Assembly: GCA_003133405.1 (NCBI GenBank)
Contig: PKXH01000041.1
Span: 1-47,039 of the forward strand
DNA: 47,039 nt
Source: Acidimicrobiaceae bacterium
GTDB taxonomy: Bacteria; Actinomycetota; Acidimicrobiia; Acidimicrobiales; RAAP-2
Direction of reading: 5' to 3'
Under the pieces are notes generated by a model. It saw only the letters and a list, made by a program, of their open reading frames with translations, had not been told where the DNA came from and ran no database searches. Shown here piece by piece: positions 27,270 to 37,727 of the stretch; position 1 is the first letter of the stretch; every line of letters begins with the position of its first letter. The translations under genes were made by a program, and so were the position numbers.

Positions 27270-28709
27270 CTATTTCGTATAGGTGTACGGGTTCTCTCGC
27301 TTCTGACGTGCGGGCACCTCGGGGTTCATCCCGACGTGCCACGCCTTGCTGCCGAGCTCGCTCTCGAGATACGACACCGTCTCTTCGACGACCGCGCGCG
27401 CCCGCGCCAGGTCGACGCCGAGCAAGCGGTGCTCGTGCTTGACGAGGTTGCCGTCAATGACCACCGTGTCCACCTCGGCGCGCTGAGCCTGCATGACCAC
27501 GTGACCGTACGGGTTGAGGATCGGGAACATCACGGGCGACTCGTCGTTCTTCAGTAACACCAGGTCGGCCCGCTTGCCGACTTCGAGACTGCCGACCTTG
27601 CTGTCGAGGCCCAGGGCCACCGCTCCACCGCGCGTGGCCCAGTGAAGCACCTCCTCGCAACGTAGGTCTAGGTGCGTGACGGTGTCGCCGTCGCGCTTAG
27701 CTTCGAAGTGCTGGCGAGAACGGTCCGCCCCGATCGTGGTGCGCATCGCGGTGAACAGGTCGGCGCTCCACCACACCGACGTGTCCTGCGAGAGCGAGAT
27801 CGGGATGTCGAACTGACGCAATTTCCACGATGAGGGGTAGCCCTGGCCCGCGCTTTGCTCGCTTTCGGTCGAGACCGAGGCCGAACCGCCCGACGCCGCG
27901 ATCCGGTGGTACGAGTCGTCCGAGAGCGTCGAGGCGTGAACGAAGACCGTGGTGGGCCCCATGCAGTCGTTCTCGTGCATGAGACGGATACTGTCGTCGC
28001 CGGTCGCGCCCCAGACACCCGAGTGCGTCGTCACCGCGACGCCAAGGTCACGCGCCACCGCAAAGGCGGCGCGCTCGGGGAACTCCGGGTCGCCGGTCAC
28101 GTCAAAGGCCATCTGGAAGCCGAGCATGTCGCCCTTGCCGTCAAAGCGGCGTCGGTAGAAGTCTTTAAAGGCCGGGTCGGCCGACCACTCCCACGGGCCC
28201 TTTTGGATGTTGCCGTACGCCAGGACGAAGCGGCCGTTAACGGCCTCGAGTGCGTCAACCGCGGCGTCGGCGTGATCGGTGGTCTGTAGACCGTGCGACC
28301 AGTCGACCGACGTCGTCACGCCCGCGTCGATGGCCTCGATGGCCGAGAGCAGATTGCCCGCGTAAATGTCTTGAGGGCGGAACTTGCGCCCGTGCTCTAA
28401 GTAGTACCAGACGAAGTACTGCGACAGCGTCCAGTCCGCGCCGTAGGCCCGCATCGCCGTCTGCCACATGTGACGGTGCGTGTCGATCATCCCCGGCATC
28501 ACGATTCCACCACTGGCGTCGATCTCGAGCGCGCCGTCGGGCGCCTTAATCTGCGAACCAATCTCCTTGATTAGCCCGTCGAGCACTAACACGTCGCAAT
28601 CTTTAAGGACGCGATGGCCGCCATCCATCGTGATGACCAGCCCCTTTCGAAACACGAGCGGACGACCGTGTTCGAGGGACTCCCCCTTTGAGTTGACAAG
28701 ACTGTTCAT
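27270..28709 (-). CDS. Amidohydrolase superfamily deaminase (TRZ/ATZ type)
   Basis: A 479-residue amidohydrolase of the cytosine-deaminase-like/AtzA-TrzN group. The first strand has the metal motif DTHRHMW after GGIVMPGMI. Later ligands are His in VTTHSGVWG, His in FVHASTLSDD and Asp in ISLSQDTSVWW. The C-terminal segment LGLDSKVGSLEVGKRADLVLL is typical of the subgroup. Such enzymes remove amino or other groups from nitrogen heterocycles (8-oxoguanine, guanine, s-triazines, S-adenosylhomocysteine). It is encoded upstream of, and parallel to, the ABC importer, but a separate promoter lies between them. The substrate is open. Confidence 0.87.
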   Translation of the reverse strand: MNSLVNSKGESLEHGRPLVFRKGLVITMDGGHRVLKDCDVLVLDGLIKEIGSQIKAPDGALEIDASGGIVMPGMIDTHRHMWQTAMRAYGADWTLSQYFVWYYLEHGRKFRPQDIYAGNLLSAIEAIDAGVTTSVDWSHGLQTTDHADAAVDALEAVNGRFVLAYGNIQKGPWEWSADPAFKDFYRRRFDGKGDMLGFQMAFDVTGDPEFPERAAFAVARDLGVAVTTHSGVWGATGDDSIRLMHENDCMGPTTVFVHASTLSDDSYHRIAASGGSASVSTESEQSAGQGYPSSWKLRQFDIPISLSQDTSVWWSADLFTAMRTTIGADRSRQHFEAKRDGDTVTHLDLRCEEVLHWATRGGAVALGLDSKVGSLEVGKRADLVLLKNDESPVMFPILNPYGHVVMQAQRAEVDTVVIDGNLVKHEHRLLGVDLARARAVVEETVSYLESELGSKAWHVGMNPEVPARQKRENPYTYTK

Positions 28710-28761
28710 GACACCCCCACGTAGTTACGTCCTTAACCTGCGGAGAGATTAGCACCGTGTT

Positions 28762-28783
28762 AAGTGGGCGTACAGGCCCACTT
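28762..28783. promoter_or_regulatory. Inverted repeat between divergent amidohydrolase and SDR genes
   Basis: AAGTGGG-N8-CCCACTT has perfect 7-bp arms and lies 53 bp before the amidohydrolase ATG. It shares the outer AAGTG/CACTT arms with the repeat at the importer promoter, so one regulator may act on both. It lacks a T-run and sits at gene starts, so I prefer an operator to a terminator. Confidence 0.45.
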
Positions 28784-28995
28784 CACATCATCCGGAGCGT
28801 CGATCACTCGACGTTGCGCTGGCGTCTGACGACCTGGGCCCACGTCCGCAAAGGGTAAGAAGTCTTGAGAATACCGAGGAAGCGACGCACTGATGCCGCC
28901 GAGAGACGTCCACGAGTCAAGCCCAAAACCACAGTTTCCTCATCGACCCGATTTCAGGTATGTTCTGTGTCACTGAACGGAGCGAAGGGAGCTCG

Positions 28996-29700
28996 ATGTC
29001 AACGGAACGCGCGGGTCGTACGGCGATCGTGCTGGGGGGCACGCAGGGCATTGGCAAGGAGATCGTCCGATCGTTGGCGTCGAAGGGATCGAAGGTGGTC
29101 CTCTCGGGGCGAACAATCGAGAGCGCGCAGGCGGCGGCGGCCGAGATTGGCCTCGGTACGCTCGGGATCGCCGTCGACCTGTCCGAGCCCGTCACCATCG
29201 CTGCTGCGCTGGCGAGCATCGAGTCGGTCAATGATCTGGTCATTTCGGCCATCGAACGCGACTCGAACACGCTCGACAACTACAACGTGGCCGCCGCCAT
29301 CCGTCTGGTGACGCTGAAGTTGGTGGGCTACACCGAAGCCGTCCACACCCTGAGGTCTCGACTCACTAGCGACGCCTCCATCGTCCTCTTTGGGGGCCTG
29401 GCGTTGGAGCGTCCCTACCCTGGTTCGACCACGGTGTCCACCGTCAACGGCGGCGTCGTCGGCATCGTCCATTCCCTGGCCTGCGAGCTGGCGCCGGTGC
29501 GCGTCAACGCCATTCACCCCGGCATCATCGGCGACAGCCCGTACTGGGAGAACAAGGACAACACTCACGTCATCAATCGAACTCCACTGGGACGACTCGT
29601 CACGATGAATGAGATCGTTCACAGCGTGGAGTTCCTGCTCGACAACACCGGGATTAACGGCGTCAACCTCGCGGTGGACGGTGGGTGGTTGTTGAAGTGA
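28996..29700 (+). CDS. SDR-fold protein lacking catalytic Tyr and Lys
   Basis: A 234-residue Rossmann-fold protein from the ATG at 28996 (AAGGGAG upstream; the ATG at 28960 lacks an RBS). The cofactor motif GGTQGIGKEIV and the GRT segment are normal, as are the late blocks SLACELAPVRVNAIHPG and GVNLAVDGGW. Where the SDR active site should read YxxxK, this protein has VSTVN, aligned without gaps, and the catalytic Ser position reads FGG. Ordinary NAD(P)-dependent carbonyl chemistry is therefore unlikely. It may be an isomerase, a binding protein or an enzyme using other residues. It is followed by the bicupin gene. Confidence 0.82.
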   Translation: MSTERAGRTAIVLGGTQGIGKEIVRSLASKGSKVVLSGRTIESAQAAAAEIGLGTLGIAVDLSEPVTIAAALASIESVNDLVISAIERDSNTLDNYNVAAAIRLVTLKLVGYTEAVHTLRSRLTSDASIVLFGGLALERPYPGSTTVSTVNGGVVGIVHSLACELAPVRVNAIHPGIIGDSPYWENKDNTHVINRTPLGRLVTMNEIVHSVEFLLDNTGINGVNLAVDGGWLLK

Positions 29701-29738
29701 CGCTGGACGAGACGTAGACAAGAAGGGGGTGCCGCGAA

Positions 29739-30644
29739 ATGTTCTACGCAACGAAAATCGAATCGACCCGGGCGCGAACGCCGTCGCACTACCTAGAGCA
29801 CTCCCGTGGGTACCGCCAACAGATCCTCATCGATCGCCACACCGGTTCGCCCCACATGAGCCTCTCTATCGGACACCTCGACGAGGGTGGACACGTCGAT
29901 TCGGTCCTGCACTCATTCGAGATCAGCCTCTACGTGTTCAGTGGGACACTCGCCGTCACGACGCTTGGCACGACGACGTTGCTGCCACCGAACCACTGCA
30001 TCGTGCTGCCCCTCGGTGCCACCTACTCGATGAAATCAGTCGAGGGGGCGGTCGAGTTCCTCCAGATGGCGTCCCCGGCCGAACTTACTGACGGACGACG
30101 CCACGACACCTTCTTCAGCGGCCAAACTCTGGCCGAATCGACGCCCATCGCGCCCGACATGCGCGACCCACGCAATCGCAACGCTGGGCGCTTCGACGCC
30201 GACTCGATGGACCTGCGCCGTCTCGCCGGAGGATCCGACGTGAACGCCCCGACCGTCTCGCCGAGCATGGCCACCGCGCTCCTCGCCTACAGCGGCATCG
30301 GGGTCAAGATGCTGGTCGACCAGCAGCTTGGCGCTCATCTGCACACGATGTTCGTCGTGGACTACCAGCCGACCGCCATCGCCCACCCGCACGATCACCC
30401 CTTCGAGGAGGCCTACGTCTTCGTCGAGGGAGAGGTCCACGCGCTGGTCGAGGGGAACCTCATGGTCCTTCACGCCGGCGACGTCCTGTGGACCGGGGTG
30501 GGCGCCGACCACGGATTCGAGAACCGCAGCGCGGGGCTGGTGCGATGGATCGAGGTCCAGGCGCCGCAGCCACCGTCGCGTCACTCCTACCGCTTCAGTC
30601 GCGAATGGGAGCACCTCGAGTCGAAGATCGGCCAGGACGACTGA
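29739..30644 (+). CDS. Bicupin, (S)-ureidoglycine aminohydrolase-like
   Basis: A 301-residue protein with two cupin domains (about 45-110 and 190-275). The C-terminal domain has a full metal motif, HPHDHPFEEAYVFVEGE, and a closing His in GVGADHGFENRS. The N-terminal cupin lacks the His cluster, as in ureidoglycine aminohydrolase (UGlyAH/AllE), whose Mn2+ site is in the C-terminal domain. That enzyme releases ammonia from ureidoglycine in purine breakdown. No allantoate or ureidoglycolate genes are adjacent, so a related ureide or another ring-opened product is possible. It lies 38 bp after the SDR gene and is probably co-transcribed. Confidence 0.75.
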   Translation: MFYATKIESTRARTPSHYLEHSRGYRQQILIDRHTGSPHMSLSIGHLDEGGHVDSVLHSFEISLYVFSGTLAVTTLGTTTLLPPNHCIVLPLGATYSMKSVEGAVEFLQMASPAELTDGRRHDTFFSGQTLAESTPIAPDMRDPRNRNAGRFDADSMDLRRLAGGSDVNAPTVSPSMATALLAYSGIGVKMLVDQQLGAHLHTMFVVDYQPTAIAHPHDHPFEEAYVFVEGEVHALVEGNLMVLHAGDVLWTGVGADHGFENRSAGLVRWIEVQAPQPPSRHSYRFSREWEHLESKIGQDD

Positions 30645-30968
30645 TGCATCCGAGCCAGTCTGCGCGCCGAGTCCGGATTTCGCCGACGGATGAAGAGCGG
30701 ACCGCGAATGTCGAGAAGCGTTGCGCTCGCGCCAGGTTCATCGATCGCCCCTCACATCGGCATTCTTCAAAATGGTGCTGTGTACAATCGTCCCAGAGAA
30801 GTTCAAAGCGATTGGACAAACTCGGTGGTCATCAGGTGACGCATCGAATGGCCACTTCAACCAGACAGAGAAGTTGGATTTGCTGTTCGCAGTACCAGGT
30901 TTCGCAAGATTCCACGTCGAGCACACGCTCGAACCCACGATTTGTCAAGCACAATTGGAGACACGAGC
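30645..30968. other. Intergenic region upstream of the regulator gene
   Basis: About 320 bp without a convincing gene. TGTACAAT at about 30781 contains a possible -10 (TACAAT), but I see no well-spaced -35. Confidence 0.3.
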
Positions 30969-31688
30969 ATGACGGCTGAGGTCGGGGCCCTCTTAAGGAT
31001 CGCGAGGCTGAACAAGTCGATGAGCCTGCGAAGCGTCGCTTCGGCGATCGGGGTATCCGCGAGCCTCATCTCTCAGGTAGAAACTGGCAAGACTCAGCCC
31101 TCGGTCTCCACGCTGTACGCCTTGAGCACCTACCTGGGCCTGTCCCTCGACGATCTTTTGGAAAACCGATCTCCCGCGGTCAACTCGTCAACGTCGGCCT
31201 CGACCAATCCCGAACGAACCAATGGCCCGATGGCACCAGTGGTCCAGCACGCCGCCGACAACCCCTGTTTGGAGATGGACAACGGGGTGCGCTGGGAGCG
31301 ACTCGCCGTCAGCGGGAGCGACCTCGCCCAGCCCTTGTTGGTGACCTACGCCCCCGGAGCCTCAAGTTCGATCGAGGGAAAGTTGATGCGCCACAATGGC
31401 TTTGAATTCGCGTACATCCTCGAAGGCGAGCTGACGCTCCAGTTGGAGTTTGAAAAATACTCGTTATCCGCAGGCGACTCCCTACAGTTTGATTCGAATC
31501 GTCCGCACATGTACGCCAACGCCGGCAACGTCCCGGCTCGAGGAGTCTGGTTCGTGGTGGGCCGCCATCAGCAGAACCAGACGTTGCCCACGGCCACTGA
31601 AAATCCTCCGTCAAGGACCGAGAACGGCGGCGCGGGGCTGAATTCGGCGGTCGACGTCCTGTACGCCATGGACCGTCTCATCTCCTGA
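30969..31688 (+). CDS. XRE-family regulator with C-terminal cupin domain
   Basis: A 239-residue transcription factor. The N-terminal HTH (about 5-60) includes LLRIARLNKSMSLRSVASAIG, GVSASLISQVETGKTQPSVST and LYALSTYLGLSLDDLL. The C-terminal cupin (about 140-205) contains PGASSSIEGKLMRHNGFEFAYILEGELTL in segments and GDSLQFDSNRPHMYAN. Regulators of this type, such as PuuR-like proteins, sense small metabolites through the cupin and usually repress nearby catabolic genes. The ATG at 30969 has GGAG upstream; the TTG at 30942 is less likely. It is the best candidate to control the bicupin/SDR, amidohydrolase and importer genes. Confidence 0.87.
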   Translation: MTAEVGALLRIARLNKSMSLRSVASAIGVSASLISQVETGKTQPSVSTLYALSTYLGLSLDDLLENRSPAVNSSTSASTNPERTNGPMAPVVQHAADNPCLEMDNGVRWERLAVSGSDLAQPLLVTYAPGASSSIEGKLMRHNGFEFAYILEGELTLQLEFEKYSLSAGDSLQFDSNRPHMYANAGNVPARGVWFVVGRHQQNQTLPTATENPPSRTENGGAGLNSAVDVLYAMDRLIS

Positions 31689-31691
31689 TCT

Positions 31692-31716
31692 CGCCCGTCC
31701 GGACGGAGAACGGGCG
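31692..31716. terminator. Hairpin between regulator gene and DUF1275 remnant
   Basis: CGCCCGT and ACGGGCG pair across 11 bases. The inner palindrome CCGTCCGGACGG offers an alternative fold. It lies directly after the regulator stop. There is no strong T-run, so termination is only a guess. Confidence 0.35.
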
Positions 31717-31739
31717 GCGAATCTTCGACCACCTTCTCG

Positions 31740-31928
31740 TCAGAGTTCGAGGAAGACGAAGTTGCCCGTCAGGTTGGCGACGAAGACGTGCCCCAAGGTG
31801 AGGCAACTAAAGGCATCGACGAGCCCGGTCGTCATGGTCATGAACACCAGCGCTAGCGAAAGTGGACCGTGTTTGGCGTCGTGATCCGGCACGACGGTGT
31901 TCCGGACGTCAATGAGAAAAAACTTCAT
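31740..31928 (-). pseudogene. N-terminal remnant of a DUF1275 (YoaK-like) membrane protein
   Basis: The 62-residue frame ends right after the first family block: LSLALVFMTMTTGLVDAFS, then LTLGHVFVANLTGNFVFLEL, which matches the start of DUF1275 proteins (usually over 200 residues and six helices). After the stop the sequence shows no continuation in any frame up to the regulator gene, so this is a truncation and not a simple frameshift. It is divergent from katG. Confidence 0.7.
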
Positions 31929-31930
31929 AG

Positions 31931-34210
<2,280 letters not shown>

Positions 34211-34298
34211 TCCCATTGAATTTGTCTCGCACCGTCAAACTATCTCGTCGTGTTCAATATTTACCGAGCGGAACGCAGGGTCGCCCACAGCCTTGAGA

Positions 34299-34352
34299 GC
34301 GCCCTTTTAATCCCAAGGTGCCGGGGTCGAGACCCGGACGCCTCAAGGCGCC
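34299..34352 (+). repeat. tRNA-Lys-like 3'-half sequence
   Basis: CTTTTAA resembles a Lys (TTT) anticodon loop. It is followed by a T-arm-like hairpin, CCGGG-N7-CCCGG, and ACGCCTCA as acceptor end. The T-loop lacks TTC and the CCA is absent, so it is a decayed fragment. It is similar to 21574-21622. Confidence 0.45.
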
Positions 34353-34482
34353 ACCCCCAGGCTTACGCATCAGAGGTTCAGCACTACATTCTCAACAAAT
34401 CGCGAACCTTTCTGACCGCTTTAGCGTCTTTATCTATGTGCTGTCATTCCACCCATTTCTACGATCCACGAGGAACGGATAG

Positions 34483-35031
34483 GTGGAAGGCTCTACCAAG
34501 GTGAACGATCTTGAGGGATGGCTGACCGAGAGTTACCCCCAGTCTGTGCGCACGGCGTACCTGATTCTCGGCAATCGCCTCGACGCCGAAGACGCGGTGC
34601 AAGAGGCCTTCCTTCGCGCATGGAAGTTCCGAGACTCCCTGTCCCAAGGATCGAGCTTCAAGCCGTGGCTGTACCGGGTCGTGGTAAATACCTGCAACTC
34701 CAAACTTCGCCAGGAGATCCCCCATCGGGACCTACGAAGCAGCGACGACGATCTCGCCGAAGTTTCACTCCGTGACGACGTGCCAACTCGGATCGCTCTG
34801 TCGAATGACGTACGTAGCGCTCTAAAGGACCTGCCGGTGAATCTACGCGTGGTCGTCGTCCTTCGTTACTACGCCGATCTCAGCGAGCGAGAGATCGCCA
34901 TCGCCATTGGCCGCAAGCAAGGAACGGTGAAGTCTCGCCTGCACGAAGCCCGGCGACGACTGGCCCTGCATCCGGCCCTGCAGTCCGAGCCGTCACAACG
35001 TTCCACATCTACCGAGGAGGTAACCGGGTGA
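34483..35031 (+). CDS. ECF-type RNA polymerase sigma factor
   Basis: A 182-residue sigma-70 family factor with region 2 (AYLILGNRLDAEDAVQEAFLRAW) and region 4 (LKDLPVNLRVVVVLRYYADLSEREIA, followed by KQGTVKSRLHEARRRL), and no regions 1 or 3, as in ECF (SigE/SigM-like) factors. The GTG at 34483 has GAGGAAC upstream; a second GTG at 34501 is also possible. Its stop overlaps the start of the DUF4349 gene (GTGA), so the two form an operon in which the membrane protein may control the sigma factor. Confidence 0.92.
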   Translation: MEGSTKVNDLEGWLTESYPQSVRTAYLILGNRLDAEDAVQEAFLRAWKFRDSLSQGSSFKPWLYRVVVNTCNSKLRQEIPHRDLRSSDDDLAEVSLRDDVPTRIALSNDVRSALKDLPVNLRVVVVLRYYADLSEREIAIAIGRKQGTVKSRLHEARRRLALHPALQSEPSQRSTSTEEVTG

Positions 35032-36137
35032 GCATGATCGACGAAGGAGCACTGAGTGACACGCTCAACGAGGTCGCCAATTCATTCGAGATTTCAAAGG
35101 ATGCAACCAACCGCATCCTGAGCGAGGCCCGGACCGGCGCACCCCCATCACAGCGGTTCCACGTGCCGGATTTTCTCCACCAACCGGGCCGCGGTCGGAC
35201 GTTCTTGATAGCAGCCGTCTTGGTCTTGGTCGTAGGGGGAATCACGCTGCCCCTCTTTCGCGGCGAGGGCAACCCGCCTAAGAACGCCGCTGCCGTACGC
35301 GGTGCTTCGCCCTCCACGACCATTCCCGGTTCAGCCGCCAGACCGAATACCGGCGTTGCCGGCCAAACGACTCTGGGGGCGCCGACGCTTTCGGCGACCG
35401 CCGGCCAAGTCACGGTGACGGCGTCGGGTATCACGTCAGCGCCCACCAACCTGTCACCAAGAATTGAGTCCAACGGTTCGGTGGATCTGAAGGTGGCCCG
35501 CGGGCACATCGAACTCGCACTCTCGAAGCTGAGCTCGTTGGTGACCGGCGACGGGGGCTACGTCGACAGCACGCAAGCCAACGTGGGCTCACGGGCGCCG
35601 GGCAACTTCTCCTACGCCACCATCGTGCTGCAGGTTCCCCAGCGCACCTTCGCCACCCTGGTCGCCCAGGTCCAGCGCGTCGGTCACACCTCGTCGGTGA
35701 GCACCAGTTCGAACGACGTCACCGCTCAGTACGTCGATCTCAAGGCGCGCATCACGGCCCTCGAGGCCAGCCGCCAGCAGTACTTGTTGATCATGACCCA
35801 CGCCACGTCCATCAGCGACATCCTGGCCGTCCAGAATCAGTTGAACAACCTACAGAGCCAGATCGAGCAGCTTCAGGGTCAGTTGAACGTCCTCAACCAC
35901 GAGACCACCTACGGCTCCTTGACCGTGACGCTCACCGAGGCCGGGCATCCGTCGAACACGCCCCATCACAGATCGGGTCTCGCTAAGGCCTGGCACGACG
36001 CGGTGAGTGGCTTCGTCGCGGGCTTCGAGTGGCTGATACGCGTCTCGGGCCCGACACTCTTCGCTGTACTGATGCTCGGCGCGTTGTGGATCATCGGCCG
36101 GTTCGGTCGGCGAGCGTATCAGCGTCGACGACTGTAA
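35028..36137 (+). CDS. DUF4349 membrane protein, likely sigma-factor partner
   Basis: A 369-residue protein. A cytoplasmic N-terminal part (about 1-55) is followed by a membrane segment (about 60-80, FLIAAVLVLVVGGITL), an external Thr/Ser/Pro-rich stretch, the DUF4349 domain (about 145-305) and a second membrane segment near 345. The DUF4349 part has the typical GGYVDSTQANV, LQVPQRTFATLVAQV, DLKARITALEASRQ and a coiled coil LNNLQSQIEQLQGQLNVL. It lacks the zinc-finger HxxxCxxC anti-sigma motif. Overlap with the ECF gene suggests an anti-sigma or sensor role, which is my inference. Confidence 0.8.
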   Translation: MSMIDEGALSDTLNEVANSFEISKDATNRILSEARTGAPPSQRFHVPDFLHQPGRGRTFLIAAVLVLVVGGITLPLFRGEGNPPKNAAAVRGASPSTTIPGSAARPNTGVAGQTTLGAPTLSATAGQVTVTASGITSAPTNLSPRIESNGSVDLKVARGHIELALSKLSSLVTGDGGYVDSTQANVGSRAPGNFSYATIVLQVPQRTFATLVAQVQRVGHTSSVSTSSNDVTAQYVDLKARITALEASRQQYLLIMTHATSISDILAVQNQLNNLQSQIEQLQGQLNVLNHETTYGSLTVTLTEAGHPSNTPHHRSGLAKAWHDAVSGFVAGFEWLIRVSGPTLFAVLMLGALWIIGRFGRRAYQRRRL

Positions 36138-36143
36138 TTTGAC

Positions 36144-36161
36144 GTCGGCTCCCCGACACCA
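36144..36161. repeat. tRNA-Leu acceptor-end motif with hairpin, first copy
   Basis: GTCGG-CTCC-CCGAC is followed by ACCA, so that CCGACACCA matches the acceptor end of tRNA-Leu seen at 37899-37909. It lies six bases after the DUF4349 stop and marks the left edge of the mosaic region. Confidence 0.6.
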
Positions 36162-36302
36162 ACACAATCCCACTCATCAAAGCGTCGGTAGTTCCGCAGA
36201 CAGTTGCACGGTAGTGACCGGACGCATTGCGGGTGCTCTCATGCAGAGAGCGCACCTGACGAGTCTTGCCCGAGCGAGGATCCAGGGAAGTACCCTTCTG
36301 AC

Positions 36303-36629
36303 ATGATCGTTTGCGTGCCCGTGACCAGTGACGGACAGGTCGATCACCGTTGGGGCCGCGCGGAGTGGATCGCCGTGGCCAACATCGTCAACGGCGAGGT
36401 TGAGAGTTGGCAAGTGATTGAGGTGTCTTGGGACCGACTGCACGATGAGGGTACGTCAGCCCAACACCACGCTCGCGTGGCCCGGTTCTTGCGTCAGAAC
36501 CACGTGGAGGGTGTGGTCGCGCATCACGTCGGGGACGGAATGGTGCGGATGTTGGACACGATGAAGTTGCCATTGTTTCTGGAGGCGACTGGAGACGCCC
36601 GAACTGCCGTGCTGGTGGCGACGTCGTAG
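36303..36629 (+). CDS. NifX/NifB-type (dinitrogenase FeMo-cofactor) domain protein
   Basis: A 108-residue single-domain protein beginning MIVCVPVTSDGQVDHRWGRAEW, then QHHARVARFLRQNHVEGVVAHHVGDGMVRML in segments. This is the ribonuclease-H-like fold of the NifX/NafY/NifB C-terminal family, of which many small stand-alone members occur outside nitrogen fixers with unknown roles. The usual His/Cys ligands are partly present as several His residues. AGGGAAG lies upstream of the ATG; the frame is open further upstream without an RBS. Confidence 0.75.
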   Translation: MIVCVPVTSDGQVDHRWGRAEWIAVANIVNGEVESWQVIEVSWDRLHDEGTSAQHHARVARFLRQNHVEGVVAHHVGDGMVRMLDTMKLPLFLEATGDARTAVLVATS

Positions 36630-36850
36630 TCCGTCTCTTTGACACGAGCACCTTTCAGCCCGACAGCCTCCAGCGCAAGGTGGCACTCCAGTTGCTTTAG
36701 GTCTCTGACGCGAGCCGCACGCTGCAGGGCGACGAACCGAGAATTCCAGGCTTCATGCGTCGAGCTTCCTGACGCACCGGACGAGATCTCCTACGATCAC
36801 CCTGGACCTAGATCCAATATGAGCCAAGTCCCTTCGCGATGCACCGTTCA

Positions 36851-37699
36851 TCAGGTGATCGTGAAAGTGCCTTCGACGCTTCCGACGCTGCAGTTAACTG
36901 ATACGTGAGCCGTCCCTGCGTCAGTCGTTGAACCGATCATCCACGTCCAGGTCGCATCACCACTCGCGTTGGCCGCTGTCGCGCCAAGGCCGCTTTCGGT
37001 GCTTGCTCGGCCGCTCGGTAGCGTAACGGCAAGCGCGCAGGAATCACTTGGCTTGCTCGAATGCACAGTGAGTGATTCATGACCACCGGGAGCCACCGAA
37101 TTGATTAGTGAGGTAATTTTTACGCTACCGACATGAGATGTCGTTGTCACACCTGGTCCCACAGTTGTCGTGGTCGCTGTCGGCGGTACCGCATTGGCCT
37201 TAGGCCATGCGCCGAGAAACTGATGATACGCCGAGACCCAGTTTCTCGCAATGAGAGTCTGGACGCTACGGAGACTGACCTTGCCCGTGCACACGAGAGC
37301 GTGCAGACGGTTTTCAAGGATGTCCTTGCTATTCAAGTAGCCGTGCGGGTGATCATTCAACTCGGGCCACAAGTTGCCAATCGCGTTGCTCCCGCCAAGT
37401 TCGAGAGAGATGAGGTGGTCGATCTCGTACTGGCCGGTCGTGCGATGAGTGATGCCGTACTCCGCGTATACCTGGCTCTTCTCGGATTCGGGAACGTCGC
37501 GCACGCTGGTCGAATAACCGGACCGACAGATCGTCGCAACGTTTACATGGAACGTCACGCCAGGCGTCACACGAAGATCATTCAACGGCTCGCCGTGAAA
37601 GTAACGAAAACTTCCAACGGATGCGAACGCTGCCGAAGAGAGCGTCACGCTGATAATAATCATCATCGCGGCTGCGGCTACTCCGCTTGTGCGCTTCAT
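36851..37699 (-). CDS. Secreted HNH-type nuclease-like protein with C-terminal Ig-like domain
   Basis: A 282-residue exported protein. After a signal peptide (MKRTSGVAAAAMMIIISVTLS, cleavage near AFA-S) comes a domain with YEIDHLISLELGGSNAIGNL, the core of an HNH/His-Me finger nuclease (Asp-His pair and the later Asn), and WPELND. A Thr-rich linker (about 175-190, PPTATTTTVGPG) leads to a beta-sandwich-like domain that ends at the C-terminus. Conserved cysteines fit an extracellular fold. Possible roles are nutrient release from DNA or attack on neighbours; nuclease activity is not proven. Its upstream region is a copy of that of the next secreted gene. Confidence 0.75.
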   Translation of the reverse strand: MKRTSGVAAAAMMIIISVTLSSAAFASVGSFRYFHGEPLNDLRVTPGVTFHVNVATICRSGYSTSVRDVPESEKSQVYAEYGITHRTTGQYEIDHLISLELGGSNAIGNLWPELNDHPHGYLNSKDILENRLHALVCTGKVSLRSVQTLIARNWVSAYHQFLGAWPKANAVPPTATTTTVGPGVTTTSHVGSVKITSLINSVAPGGHESLTVHSSKPSDSCALAVTLPSGRASTESGLGATAANASGDATWTWMIGSTTDAGTAHVSVNCSVGSVEGTFTIT

Positions 37700-37727
37700 T
37701 GGAACCTTCCCGAACGATCTACATCAT

